This document shows positions 22,990-31,628 of a DNA stretch of 41,629 nucleotides, in pieces. The stretch is taken from contig QZKJ01000012.1 in the NCBI GenBank assembly GCA_003605035.1, positions 1 through 41,629 on the forward strand, read 5' to 3'. The notes under the pieces are model-generated. The model saw only the letters and a list, made by a program, of their open reading frames with translations, did not search any database and had not been told where the DNA came from. Source of the stretch: Desulfurivibrio sp. Lineage in GTDB: Bacteria; Desulfobacterota; Desulfobulbia; Desulfobulbales; SURF-16. The position numbers and the translations under genes were made by a program. Position 1 is the stretch's first letter, and each line of letters opens with the position of its first letter.

Positions 22990-23835
22990 ATGACAAGTTC
23001 GCAACTGTTAGGAATCAGCACCCTCGGCTATCTGGTGGCTTCGGCTCTTTACATCGCCACCCTCATATTCAAAACGAAAAAAAGCGGCGTGGCGGCATCC
23101 ATCGTCACCCTGATCACCTTTCTGGCCCAGACAGCCGGCATCGGCCTCAGATGGTATGAGTCATATGCCATGGGCATGGGTCATGCCCCCTTGTCCAACA
23201 TGTACGAATCCCTGGTTTTCTTTTCCTGGTCCATCGTCATCTTCTACCTGCTGCTTGAGCTGAAATTCAACAACAGGCTGATCGGCGCCTTTGCCATTCC
23301 CTTTGCCTTTATCAGCATGGCCTACGCCTCGTTCGGCAGCGGCATCAACCAGGAGATATCCCCTCTTATCCCGGCCCTGCAGAGCAACTGGCTGATCGCC
23401 CACGTCATCACCTGCTTCATCGGCTACGCCGCCTTTGCCGTTGCCTGCGGCCTGGGCTTCATGTACCTGATCAAAAGCTCGGCCGAGGATAAGGCCGATA
23501 CAGGCCTGATCTCTACCCTGCCTGAGCTCCGGGTGATTGATGACATCATTCATAAAACCATGATCTTCGGTTTTCTCTGGCTGAGCGCGGGCATCATTAC
23601 CGGCGCCATCTGGGCGAATTCGGCCTGGGGCACCTACTGGAGCTGGGACCCCAAGGAAACCTGGTCGCTGATCACCTGGTTCATCTACGCCGCCACCCTG
23701 CACGCCCGCTTCACCCGCGGCTGGCAGGGCAAACGCATCGCCTGGCTGGCCATTATCGGCTTTGTCTCGGTGATCTTCACCTATTTCGGCGTCAACTTTC
23801 TCCTGTCAGGACTGCACAGCTACGGCAACAGCTAA
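22990..23835 (+). CDS. ccsB: CcsA/ResC-family haem exporter of cytochrome c biogenesis
   Basis: This 281-residue polytopic protein is the System II haem channel and synthetase partner of ResB. It has about eight hydrophobic segments. The haem-handling WWD-type motif WGTYWSWDPKETWSLITW (residues about 215-232) is intact, with GHAPLSNMYES near residue 58 and HARFTRGWQG after the motif. AGAGGA lies seven bases upstream of the ATG. The naming differs between lineages (ccsA, ccsB or resC); the function is the same. Confidence 0.92.
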   Translation: MTSSQLLGISTLGYLVASALYIATLIFKTKKSGVAASIVTLITFLAQTAGIGLRWYESYAMGMGHAPLSNMYESLVFFSWSIVIFYLLLELKFNNRLIGAFAIPFAFISMAYASFGSGINQEISPLIPALQSNWLIAHVITCFIGYAAFAVACGLGFMYLIKSSAEDKADTGLISTLPELRVIDDIIHKTMIFGFLWLSAGIITGAIWANSAWGTYWSWDPKETWSLITWFIYAATLHARFTRGWQGKRIAWLAIIGFVSVIFTYFGVNFLLSGLHSYGNS

Positions 23836-23870
23836 CCCGGTTTCCACAACGGCTGACATAGCCGGCATAA

Positions 23871-23911
23871 GGAGTCGTGACGAGATACGCAAACTATGTC
23901 GTTACGGCTCC
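23871..23911. other. 41-base imperfect hairpin after ccsB
   Basis: GGAGTCGTGACGA (23871-23883) pairs with TCGTTACGGCTCC (23899-23911), with two G-T pairs or mismatches and a 15-base loop. No T tract follows on either strand. It could be a REP-like palindrome, a 3' stabiliser, or a regulatory dyad between ccsB and the cytochrome gene. Confidence 0.4.
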
Positions 23912-23949
23912 TGAAAATGACCCCTGCTTCATTTTTTCCCTCTTCCATC

Positions 23950-23978
23950 TTGACAAATTCAGAACGACAACGTAAAAA
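23950..23978 (+). promoter_or_regulatory. Candidate promoter of the cytochrome gene
   Basis: A perfect TTGACA (23950-23955) is followed after 17 bases by TAAAAA (23973-23978), a weak -10 box. It lies about 70 bases before the start codon. Confidence 0.4.
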
Positions 23979-24047
23979 GAAACCGTTTATCCAGTTTGTG
24001 TGTATGTTAGGTTAAGTACCAATTTAAACCAAGGGGAGAAAAGAATC

Positions 24048-24476
24048 ATGTTGAAAAAAACCATTGTAGGTCTTACCGCTTTTGCATTCCTCGCAGGATT
24101 TTCCTGCATTAATACCGCCATGGCCGAAACCGACAAAGGCCCGGCTGAGATTGTGCTCCAGGCCACCGTCGACGCAGCGAAAAAAGCCAAACCAGCCACC
24201 TTCCCGCATAAAAAACATCAGGACAACGCAGAATTCAAAATGACCTGCGGCGACTGCCATCACGGCAAAGGCGCTGACGGCAAACAGACCGCTTACACCG
24301 ACGGCATGAAGATCGAAAAATGCGAGACCTGCCACTTCAAGGCTGCCGGCCTGAAGAAAGAAATCGCCACCTTCAAGGACGCCGCCCATACCAACTGCAA
24401 GGGCTGCCATAAAGACAAAAAGAAAGGCCCGACCAAATGCCCCGAATGCCATAAGGGAAGCACGGACAAAGAATAA
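24048..24476 (+). CDS. Periplasmic tetrahaem cytochrome c3-type protein
   Basis: This is a 142-residue precursor. The start at 24048 has AGGGGAG upstream and opens a clean signal peptide ending AMA (residue 26), so the protein is exported. Four haem sites are all of CXXCH type: C67-H71, C92-H96, C117-H121 and C131-H135. The FPHKKHQD block just before the first haem provides axial histidines, as in the c3/c7 class. Classic Desulfovibrio c3 often has some CX4CH sites; none is present here. Proteins of this kind shuttle electrons between hydrogenases or formate dehydrogenases and membrane complexes. The maturation genes resB and ccsB lie just upstream. Confidence 0.9.
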   Translation: MLKKTIVGLTAFAFLAGFSCINTAMAETDKGPAEIVLQATVDAAKKAKPATFPHKKHQDNAEFKMTCGDCHHGKGADGKQTAYTDGMKIEKCETCHFKAAGLKKEIATFKDAAHTNCKGCHKDKKKGPTKCPECHKGSTDKE

Positions 24477-24510
24477 TTCTTTTATCTGAGCCCATCTGAT
24501 GGTACAAAAA

Positions 24511-24540
24511 GGCTGCTCGAATGAGCAGCCTTTTTTTATT
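24511..24540 (+). terminator. Intrinsic terminator of the cytochrome gene
   Basis: GGCTGCTC (24511-24518) pairs with GAGCAGCC (24523-24530) around GAAT, then seven T follow. The A run before the stem could allow some action on the other strand, where no gene precedes it. Confidence 0.9.
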
Positions 24541-24579
24541 ATAATCGTGAAGAGTACATCTTCCCCCTAACCGGAAATC

Positions 24580-26610
24580 ATGGCGGCAGGAAATAAAACA
24601 AACAACGGAAAGCGCATATGGACATGGAGCCATGTCCATGTCTCGCTGTATCTCCTTGCCATCGCCTGCCTGCTGACCCTGTTCATCGGCATCGTGCTGT
24701 TCCTGTTTCTGGCCTTCAACATTCCGGATGTCAGCTCGCTGGCAGGCTATACCCCGCCCGCCACCACCGTTATCCTTGACAAAAACGGCGGACAGCTTGA
24801 CGTCATCTTCACCCAGAACAGATATGTGGTGCCCATTGACAGCATGCCCAAAGAACTGCCCCTGGCCTTTGTGGCAGCCGAAGATGCCCGTTTTTTCCAG
24901 CATGGGGGGGTGGACGCCTGGTCCACCCTGCGCGCCCTGGTGCATAATCTCCGCAGCGGCGAAAAGGGCCAGGGCGGCAGCACCATCACCCAGCAGGTGG
25001 CCCGGGCCCTGCTTCTCACCCCCGAGAAGACCTATACCAGGAAAATCAAGGAGGCCATCCTCGCCTATCGCATCGATAAGGTTCTCAGCAAAAAGGAGAT
25101 CCTCCACATCTATCTGAACCAGATCTATTTCGGCGAGGGGGCTTATGGAGTGGATGCCGCTGCCCGGGTTTACTTCGGCAAAAAAGCCGTTGACCTCGAT
25201 CTGGCCGAAATCGCCATCCTGGCCGGTCTGCCCCAGGCGCCCAGCCGCTATTCCCCCTTCAAGCACTTTGATCTGACCAAAAGAAGACAGGCTTATGTCC
25301 TGAACAGGATGGCGGAAGAAGGCTTTATCACCGCCACCATGGCACGAAAGGCCTTTGCCCGCTCGCTGCTCTGGGGTGCGCCGGCGGAAACGGACGAGGA
25401 CTCCCGGTATTTTGTCCAGCATGTCAAGAAGTACATTCAGGCCAAATATGGCTGGCAGGCCCTGGTGGCCGGAGGGCTCACCATTGAGACCACCCTTGAC
25501 CCGAACCTGCAGAAATCGGCGACCGCCGCGGTCAAGCGGGGCGTGGCCAAGTGGGTGGTGCGGCGGGCGCAGAAAGTCGCCGGACTGCCCCAGGCCGCCC
25601 TGGTGGCCATGGACGCCTCCACCGGCGAAGTCCGGGCCCTGGTGGGCGGCACGGATTTCAGCAAAAGCCAGTTCGACCGTGCCACTCAGGCCAGAAGACA
25701 GCCCGGCTCCGCCTTCAAGCCCATTGTCTATGCCGCAGCCCTGCAGGCCTCTTTCACCCCGGCGTCAATCATCATGGATGAGCCGCTGATCCTGCCCGGG
25801 TCTGAAGCGGGATCAACCTGGCAGCCGCAGAATTTCGACGGCAAGTTCAACGGCCCCACCACCCTCGAATCCGCCCTCATCCATTCCCGCAACATCGTCA
25901 CGGTGAAACTGCTCCAGGAAATCGGCATCGAGCCCGTGCGGCAGCTGGCCCGGGATATGGGCATCTCCTCCCAGCTCCACAAAAACCTTTCCCTGGCCCT
26001 CGGTTCATCTGAGGTAACCCTGCTTGAGTTGACCGGCGCCTATACCACCTTTGCCAATCTGGGCCAGCCATCAAGGCCGGTATTTATCACCAGGATCACT
26101 GACCGTGACGGCAAACTGCTGGAAGCGTTCAAAGTGAAAAAGAGACAGGTGCTGGATCAGCGAACCGCCTACCTGATCACCCGCATCATGGAAGGCGTCA
26201 TCGATGAAGGAACCGGCAAGAAGGCCCGGGGCCTGTCTGAGGAAGCTGCAGGGAAAACCGGGACCACGGATACCTACCGCGACGCCTGGTTCATCGGTTA
26301 CACCCCGGGGATGGTCTGCGGAGTGTGGATGGGTTTTGACAAAAAGCTCTCCCTGGGCAATGACGAGACAGGCGGACTGGCCTGCGCGCCCGTCTGGCTC
26401 GATTTCATGCAGAACACCACGGTGAAGGAGGAAAAATTCCCGGTTCCCGAGGGCATTGTTTTTCTGCCCATTGACCGGCAGACAGGCAGATTCAATCCGG
26501 CCAACAGCGACAAATCCACCTGGATGGCCTTCAACAGGGACAAAATGCCATGGCTGGAGCAGCGGGACCCCTCAGGACAACAGGACCCCGCCGGGCCTGA
26601 CCAGGAATAA
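24580..26610 (+). CDS. Class A penicillin-binding protein (PBP1A type)
   Basis: This 676-residue bifunctional peptidoglycan synthase has a cytoplasmic N-terminus and one membrane anchor (about residues 23-48). The GT51 glycosyltransferase domain contains EDARFFQHGG (catalytic Glu), GGSTITQQ, RKIKEAILAYRIDK and KKEILHIYLNQIYFG. The transpeptidase domain contains the SxxK motif in RQPGSAFKPIVY, the SRN motif (HSRNIVTVK) and KTG (GKTGTTDTYRDAWFIGYTP). It is shorter than E. coli PBP1A and lacks the extra OB domain. The symbol mrcA/ponA is not fixed by sequence. The ribosome site is weak. It converges on a leftward CBS-domain gene. Confidence 0.94.
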   Translation: MAAGNKTNNGKRIWTWSHVHVSLYLLAIACLLTLFIGIVLFLFLAFNIPDVSSLAGYTPPATTVILDKNGGQLDVIFTQNRYVVPIDSMPKELPLAFVAAEDARFFQHGGVDAWSTLRALVHNLRSGEKGQGGSTITQQVARALLLTPEKTYTRKIKEAILAYRIDKVLSKKEILHIYLNQIYFGEGAYGVDAAARVYFGKKAVDLDLAEIAILAGLPQAPSRYSPFKHFDLTKRRQAYVLNRMAEEGFITATMARKAFARSLLWGAPAETDEDSRYFVQHVKKYIQAKYGWQALVAGGLTIETTLDPNLQKSATAAVKRGVAKWVVRRAQKVAGLPQAALVAMDASTGEVRALVGGTDFSKSQFDRATQARRQPGSAFKPIVYAAALQASFTPASIIMDEPLILPGSEAGSTWQPQNFDGKFNGPTTLESALIHSRNIVTVKLLQEIGIEPVRQLARDMGISSQLHKNLSLALGSSEVTLLELTGAYTTFANLGQPSRPVFITRITDRDGKLLEAFKVKKRQVLDQRTAYLITRIMEGVIDEGTGKKARGLSEEAAGKTGTTDTYRDAWFIGYTPGMVCGVWMGFDKKLSLGNDETGGLACAPVWLDFMQNTTVKEEKFPVPEGIVFLPIDRQTGRFNPANSDKSTWMAFNRDKMPWLEQRDPSGQQDPAGPDQE

Positions 26611-26637
26611 AAAAAGCCGGGTGAACCGAACCCGGCT
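26609..26637 (-). terminator. Terminator of the CBS-ACT gene
   Basis: AGCCGGGT (26615-26622) pairs with ACCCGGCT (26630-26637) with a seven-base loop. On the minus strand a run of T follows (26609-26615 in complement). It lies between convergent genes and should mainly stop leftward transcripts. Confidence 0.8.
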
Positions 26638-26662
26638 GAAAAAACTGAAAGGCTGAAGGCCA

Positions 26663-27349
26663 TCAGGGCTGCCGCCGCTGCGGCAGATCCTTCAACTCAT
26701 CCTTGCCCTGGAAAATCACCGTGAAGTTTTCCTGCAATATCCGCGACAGGGTCTCCAGGGCGCCGTTATCCTTGACCATGACCCGGATGGCCACCCGCTT
26801 CATGCCCTCCGGGGCATCTTCAAAGGAGGTCAGCACACTGATAACCCGGGCATTATATTCCCGCAGCAGCTCGACCACCCTGGTTACGGAGCCGGGTTGG
26901 TCAACCAGGTCAAAAACATACTGCATGGCGCCGTCCTTGATGCCGGTGCTGTGGATAAAACCGCGCAGCACATCGGTTTCACTGAGCACGCCGATCAGGT
27001 AACCGGAGGAATCGGTTACCGGCACCCCGGATATCTTGCAATCGAGCATGATAACCGCCGCCTTTTCCAGGGATTCACTGCCGTGGATGACAATGGGATT
27101 GGGCGTCATCACATCCTTCACCTTCATTTCCGACAGCAGATAATAGAGTTCATGAACATCAAGCGAGGTGGTTTTTGATGGTGACGCATCCTTCACATCA
27201 CGGTCAGTGATAATCCCGATCAGTTTGCCATGGGAAACAACAGGCAGGCGGCGAATGGAATTCTCTTTCATAATACGGGTGGCCCGCATGAGTGAGGTAT
27301 TTTCATCCACGGTCAGAACATCTTTCGCCATCCAATCACGAATCAGCAT
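26663..27349 (-). CDS. Two CBS domains plus ACT-like domain (AcuB-like)
   Basis: This is a 228-residue protein starting at 27349, with AGGAGG nine bases upstream; the frame opens 11 codons earlier without a ribosome site. Two CBS domains cover about residues 1-60 (DWMAKDVLTVDENTSLMRATRIM, GIITDRDVK) and 75-135 (VKDVMTPNPIVIHGSESLEKAA, GVLSETDVLRGF). An ACT-like part follows (about 140-215: YVFDLVDQPGSVTRVVELLREYNARVISV). The arrangement is that of AcuB, named in Bacillus for acetoin utilisation, but its job here is unknown. CBS pairs bind adenine nucleotides, so energy-state sensing is plausible. Confidence 0.85.
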   Translation of the reverse strand: MLIRDWMAKDVLTVDENTSLMRATRIMKENSIRRLPVVSHGKLIGIITDRDVKDASPSKTTSLDVHELYYLLSEMKVKDVMTPNPIVIHGSESLEKAAVIMLDCKISGVPVTDSSGYLIGVLSETDVLRGFIHSTGIKDGAMQYVFDLVDQPGSVTRVVELLREYNARVISVLTSFEDAPEGMKRVAIRVMVKDNGALETLSRILQENFTVIFQGKDELKDLPQRRQP

Positions 27350-27507
27350 ATTTAATTTCCTCCTTGATCTCTCTCTAATCAAATCTGATATTGCCGGCTA
27401 AAACAGTATGGCTCAGGTTACATTTCGCCTGCAGCGCAAGAAAAGAAATATCTTTTCCGTTACAAACTGGTATTTATAAAATATTCCCATTGATATAGCA
27501 AGGCTTT

Positions 27508-27556
27508 CGGGAAAATTGTGCGCTTCACGGGCATTTTCCCGGCAAAACTTTTTTTT
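27508..27556 (+). terminator. Terminator-like hairpin upstream of the pabBC promoter
   Basis: CGGGAAAAT (27508-27516) pairs perfectly with ATTTTCCCG (27533-27541), and a run of eight T begins seven bases later at 27549. No rightward gene precedes it, so what it terminates is unclear. Confidence 0.35.
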
Positions 27557-27566
27557 AACAAGCCGT

Positions 27567-27595
27567 TTGATTTTTTCCGATTCAGCGGGTATACA
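27567..27595 (+). promoter_or_regulatory. Promoter of the pabBC fusion gene
   Basis: TTGATT (27567-27572) and TATACA (27590-27595) are 17 bases apart. The gene starts 44 bases after the -10 box. Confidence 0.6.
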
Positions 27596-27639
27596 AAACA
27601 CCTTCAGGAGAATTTATCAAGCATAATGCCGCATTTACC

Positions 27640-29556
27640 ATGACACACCATGCATCTCTTTCAGATTCCACCCTGGCCCGCCTGCTGGCAGGTCTTGCCG
27701 AACAGGATTTTGTCCTGCTGGAAACGACACGCATCAGCCGGGATGACCACCGTTCTCTGCTGTTCACTCATCCTGTCAAGCATATCACCTTAACAGGGGA
27801 AGGCAAGGCCGCTCATTTTCTTAATGAGGCCAGGGACTGGCTCGGGCGCGGCTATTTTCTCGCCGGCTGGCTGGGCTATGAGTTCGGCTATCTGCTTGAG
27901 CCGGTCCTGGCAAAAAAACTACGTCTGGAAAGAGATCAGCCGGTGGCGGATCTCGGCGTCTTCCCGCCCCCCGTCATGGTTGACCACCTTGAACCGCCGG
28001 CTAGACAGACAGCCGGTCTGCCGCTGCAGGCAGCCCCGCCATTGCCCGATGATGCCCGGTACGCCATCCGCAATCTGCGCCTCAATCTCGATCAGAAAGA
28101 CTACCTGACGGCCATTGCCGCCATCAAGGCCTATATTGCCGCAGGCGATACCTATCAGGTCAACTACACCCTGAAGCTTCTTTTTGATTTCAGCGGCGAC
28201 CCGGCCGCCCTTTACCGCGCTCTGCGCAGAAACCAGAGCGTTGCCTATGGGGCCTATATCCAGAGCGGCCGGCGCCGCATCCTCTCCTTATCGCCGGAAC
28301 TCTTCTTCCGCAGGCAGGGAAACATCTGCACCGTGCGGCCCATGAAGGGCACCATGCGCCGGGGACGGACCACCGCGGAAGACCGGCGGCATCGGCATTT
28401 TCTGCAGACCGACAGCAAGAATCTGAGCGAAAACGTCATGATCGTCGACCTGCTCAGAAACGATCTGGGCAGGCTGGCCAGACCGGCGACGGTGCGGGTC
28501 AGCTCGCTTTTTGACGTGGAAACCTATGAAACGCTGCACCAGATGACCTCCACCATCTGCGCGGAACTGCCTGGGGATGTGCAGCTCTTCGACCTGCTGA
28601 CCGCCCTTTTCCCCTGCGGCTCGGTCACCGGGGCGCCCAAGATCCGCACCATGGAAATCATCAATGAACTGGAACACGGCCCGCGAGGGGTTTACACCGG
28701 GGCCATCGGCTACCTTGACCCCTGCGGTGATGCGGTTTTCAATGTGCCCATCCGGACCATTGTCCTCGACGAGCAGGGCAGAGGAGAGATGGGCATCGGT
28801 TCCGGCATCGTCCATGATTCCGACGGGGAAAACGAGTGGCAGGAATGCCGGCTGAAGGCGGATTTTCTCACCAGATCCTGCGAGGATTTCCAGCTGATTG
28901 AGACCATTCTCTGGCAGCCGGCCACGGGCTTCTGGCTGCTGGACCAGCACCTGGCGCGGCTGCAGGATTCCGCCGCCTACTTTCAGTTTCCCTGCGACCT
29001 GCCGGAAATCACCGCAGCACTGGCCCGGCTGGGGCAAAGCTTTGCCGCGGCTGACTCCTGTCAGCGGGTGCGTCTGCTGCTGGCCGGAGACGGGACCGAG
29101 ACCGTGACCTCCACGGCCATGCCCTGCGCGCAGCCGCAGCGCCTGGCCGCCAGCACTGCCGGGGAGCTGCCGCGGGTCTGTTTTGCCGCGGCAAGAACCG
29201 ATTCCCGGGATGTCTTCCTCTATCACAAGACAACCCGGCGCAGGCTCTATGAGCAGGAGCGGGAAAAGGCGCTCAGCGAGGGTTACTATGAGGTGGTGTT
29301 TGTCAATGAAAGAGGCGAGGTCACCGAGGGGGCCATTTCCACGATTTTCATGCGGCAGGGTGAAGTATGGTATACCCCTCCCCTCGAGTGCGGTCTGCTG
29401 CCCGGGGTTTTCCGCTCGCATTTCCTGGCAGCTTCCCCGCAGCCGGTACGCGAAAAAATCCTTTTCCCGCAGGATCTGCTGAAGGCGGATGCGGTTTATG
29501 TGGCCAACTCGGTGCGGGGCCTGGTGCAGGTCAGCTGCGCAGGCTGCGGCCCGTGA
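27640..29556 (+). CDS. pabBC: Fused aminodeoxychorismate synthase component I / aminodeoxychorismate lyase
   Basis: This 638-residue fusion makes p-aminobenzoate for folate. Residues 1-410 are PabB-like chorismate-binding: YIAAGDTYQVNYTLKL, SLSPELFFRR, RPMKGTMRRGRT, NVMIVDLLRNDLGR, PCGSVTGAPKI and the C-terminal MGIGSGIVHDSD. Residues 415-638 are a class IV aminotransferase-like lyase domain (LIETILW, DQHLARLQDSAAYF, FLYHKTTRRRLYE with the PLP Lys, TEGAISTIFM and GLLPGVFR). Fusions of this kind are known in many bacteria. An AGGAG at 27606-27610 is far from this ATG; a five-codon ORF (27626-27643) overlaps the start by ATGA and could couple translation. The start site is therefore less certain than the gene. 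Confidence 0.93.
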   Translation: MTHHASLSDSTLARLLAGLAEQDFVLLETTRISRDDHRSLLFTHPVKHITLTGEGKAAHFLNEARDWLGRGYFLAGWLGYEFGYLLEPVLAKKLRLERDQPVADLGVFPPPVMVDHLEPPARQTAGLPLQAAPPLPDDARYAIRNLRLNLDQKDYLTAIAAIKAYIAAGDTYQVNYTLKLLFDFSGDPAALYRALRRNQSVAYGAYIQSGRRRILSLSPELFFRRQGNICTVRPMKGTMRRGRTTAEDRRHRHFLQTDSKNLSENVMIVDLLRNDLGRLARPATVRVSSLFDVETYETLHQMTSTICAELPGDVQLFDLLTALFPCGSVTGAPKIRTMEIINELEHGPRGVYTGAIGYLDPCGDAVFNVPIRTIVLDEQGRGEMGIGSGIVHDSDGENEWQECRLKADFLTRSCEDFQLIETILWQPATGFWLLDQHLARLQDSAAYFQFPCDLPEITAALARLGQSFAAADSCQRVRLLLAGDGTETVTSTAMPCAQPQRLAASTAGELPRVCFAAARTDSRDVFLYHKTTRRRLYEQEREKALSEGYYEVVFVNERGEVTEGAISTIFMRQGEVWYTPPLECGLLPGVFRSHFLAASPQPVREKILFPQDLLKADAVYVANSVRGLVQVSCAGCGP

Positions 29557-29559
29557 TCA

Positions 29560-29606
29560 GAAAAAATTCGGGGATGCGGTGCACGCCACAGAAGGCCGCA
29601 TATCCC
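29560..29606 (-). terminator. Terminator of the nnrD-CBS operon
   Basis: GGGATGCGG (29571-29579) pairs with CCGCATATCCC (29596-29606) with a two-base bulge. On the minus strand the stem is followed by TTTTTT (complement of 29561-29566). It touches the stop codon of the CBS gene. Confidence 0.7.
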
Positions 29607-30067
29607 TAAATATCCTCCTGCCTGGTCAGGGTCTTGATGATATCATTTTTGCCGATAATGCCGACCAGAACCTTACCGGTGAGAACCGGCAGGGTATGGA
29701 CGCCCTTTTCCGACATGATGGTGGCAATCTCGTCCAGGGGCGTCTCCTCGGTGACCGAGATCACCTCCTTGCTGCAGATGTCACTGACCACGGTGCCGGT
29801 CATCTTGCCGATTTCCTTTTCCAGCTTATCGGCGCTGCCCAGCATGATCACCGAATCGAGAAAGGAGATCATGGTGGGGATGTGGATTTTTTTGGCCTGA
29901 TCAATCAGATCGCTCTCCGTCACCACCCCCACCACGTGGCCTTCCGCATCGACCACCGGCGCGCCGCTGATGTTGTTTTTCCAGAACAGGGAGGCAAGCT
30001 TATCAACAGCAAGGTCCGGGGTGACGGTAATGACGTTTTTGGTCATGATATCTTTTGCACTGAGCAT
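29606..30067 (-). CDS. CBS-domain pair protein
   Basis: This is a 153-residue protein of two CBS domains (about 3-60 and 95-150), each with the usual end pattern (GVVTESDLID; VGIIGKNDIIKTL). The start at 30067 has GAGGAG four to nine bases upstream. Between the domains is a helical linker with ISFLDSVIMLG and KLEKEIGKMTG, which recurs in stand-alone CBS proteins of anaerobes. It probably senses an adenine nucleotide; the target is unknown. Its first 65 bases overlap the end of nnrD in another frame. Confidence 0.87.
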   Translation of the reverse strand: MLSAKDIMTKNVITVTPDLAVDKLASLFWKNNISGAPVVDAEGHVVGVVTESDLIDQAKKIHIPTMISFLDSVIMLGSADKLEKEIGKMTGTVVSDICSKEVISVTEETPLDEIATIMSEKGVHTLPVLTGKVLVGIIGKNDIIKTLTRQEDI

Positions 30068-31628
30068 AGTTCTCCTCATTTAACTCATTTAAAAGTTCAT
30101 TAATAACCGACGGAACTCGCTCCGCCACTTCACCTGCCAGATAGCCGCACGGTCCACTTTCAGCCAGCCGGTCGGCGGCCAGACCATGCACATGCACGCC
30201 GAGACAGCACGCCGTCCAGGGATCAAGTCCCTGGGCCAGCAGACCGCCGATAATGCCCGATAAAACGTCCCCCATGCCGCCTGCCGCCATGCCGGGGTTG
30301 CCACTGGCATTCACCGCCAGTCTTCCGTCAGGTGCGGCTACGATGGTCCCCGCCCCCTTGAGCACCAGATACACATCGTGCTGCCGGGCAAACTGCCGTG
30401 CAGTCTCCAGGCGGTTCTGCTGGATGGCATGGCTGGTCAAACCGGTTAATCTGGCCATTTCCCCGGGATGGGGCGTCAGGATGCGCACCGCCTGCGAGGC
30501 TCTGGCCAGCGCAGGCAGGTCAGCAGCCAGGATATTGATGCCATCGGCATCGACCAGCACAGGGATGTCGGCCTGCTGATAGAGCTGCTTGACCAGTTCG
30601 GCGGTTTCCGCCGCGGTGCCGAGTCCGGGCCCCACCACCACGGCCTGTTTGCCCGCCAGGGCAGCAAAAATCAGTTTCGCATCCCTGCCTGACGGCGCGC
30701 CATCGTCGCTGCCGGTTACCGGAATGGTCATGGCCTCAGGCAGGGCGGCGGCAAAAATGGCATTGAAGGCCCGGGCCGCACAGAGCGACACCAGGCCGGC
30801 TCCCGCCCTGAGGGCTCCCTGACAGCTCAGCATGGCGGCGCCCGTCTTGCCCATGGACCCGGCCACCAGCAGCAGGTGGCCATAGGTCCCCTTGTGGCTG
30901 TTGGCGGCACGGCGGGCAACCAACTGCCCGGCGCGCTCACTGTCCAGCGCTTCGCAGGTGAGGCCCGCATCACTGACCACCTGAGCGGGTATGCCGATAT
31001 CAACCACCGCAAGCGTTCCGACCATCTCCCGGCCGGGAAAGACAAAATGGCCGGGCTTGGCCACCCCGAAGGTGACGGTGAGATCCGCCCTGACCGCAAT
31101 TCCGCAGATCAGTCCCCTGTCAGAGTCCACGCCGCTCGGCAGGTCTACCGCCACCACCGGGCAGCCGGCACTGTTGATCAGCTCGATGACCCGGGCAAAA
31201 TGGCCCTCGATCCGCCGTTGCAGACCAGTGCCGAAAAGGGCATCGACAATCAGAGCAAAGGACTCGGGAACCAGCCCGTGCAGGTCATCCGGACCAAGGA
31301 GAAAGGTTACGGGGATATGCAGGTTGCTGATGATGCGGAAATGAATGGCGGCATCACCCCTGATCCGGTCGGTGCCGACCAGCAGGTACACCCTGACCTG
31401 GGCGCCAAGCTGCTGCAGGTGGCGCGCCACCACAAAACCGTCACCGCCGTTATTGCCGGGCCCGGCAAAGACCGCGATCTTTTTGCCCTGCACCTCGCCG
31501 AAATGGCGGCAGAGCTGGCAGACGGTCTGCCGTCCGGCATTTTCCATCAACACAGCGCCGGGAATGCCGATATCGTCAATGGCAACCCTGTCAATCTCCC
31601 GCATCTGTTCAGCCCGGGCAAGCTTCAT
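30003..31628 (-). CDS. nnrD: Bifunctional NAD(P)H-hydrate epimerase / ADP-dependent dehydratase
   Basis: This 541-residue enzyme repairs damaged hydrated NADH and NADPH. The N-terminal epimerase domain (about 1-215, NnrE/YjeF_N) has AGPGNNGGDGFVVARHL, DALFGTGL and VAVDLPSGVDSDRG. The C-terminal ribokinase-like dehydratase domain (about 230-515) has GSMGKTGAAMLS, VGPGLG, LTPHPGEMARLTG, LKGAGTIVAAPDGR and the catalytic NPGMAAGGMGDVLSGIIGG. The start at 31628 has GAGGA six bases upstream; the alternative at 31634 touches it. Domain content ends near residue 515; the last 25 or so residues lie partly within the CBS gene and look like read-through, not conserved sequence. This form has both activities fused, as in E. 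coli. Confidence 0.93.
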   Translation of the reverse strand: MKLARAEQMREIDRVAIDDIGIPGAVLMENAGRQTVCQLCRHFGEVQGKKIAVFAGPGNNGGDGFVVARHLQQLGAQVRVYLLVGTDRIRGDAAIHFRIISNLHIPVTFLLGPDDLHGLVPESFALIVDALFGTGLQRRIEGHFARVIELINSAGCPVVAVDLPSGVDSDRGLICGIAVRADLTVTFGVAKPGHFVFPGREMVGTLAVVDIGIPAQVVSDAGLTCEALDSERAGQLVARRAANSHKGTYGHLLLVAGSMGKTGAAMLSCQGALRAGAGLVSLCAARAFNAIFAAALPEAMTIPVTGSDDGAPSGRDAKLIFAALAGKQAVVVGPGLGTAAETAELVKQLYQQADIPVLVDADGINILAADLPALARASQAVRILTPHPGEMARLTGLTSHAIQQNRLETARQFARQHDVYLVLKGAGTIVAAPDGRLAVNASGNPGMAAGGMGDVLSGIIGGLLAQGLDPWTACCLGVHVHGLAADRLAESGPCGYLAGEVAERVPSVINELLNELNEENYAQCKRYHDQKRHYRHPGPCC

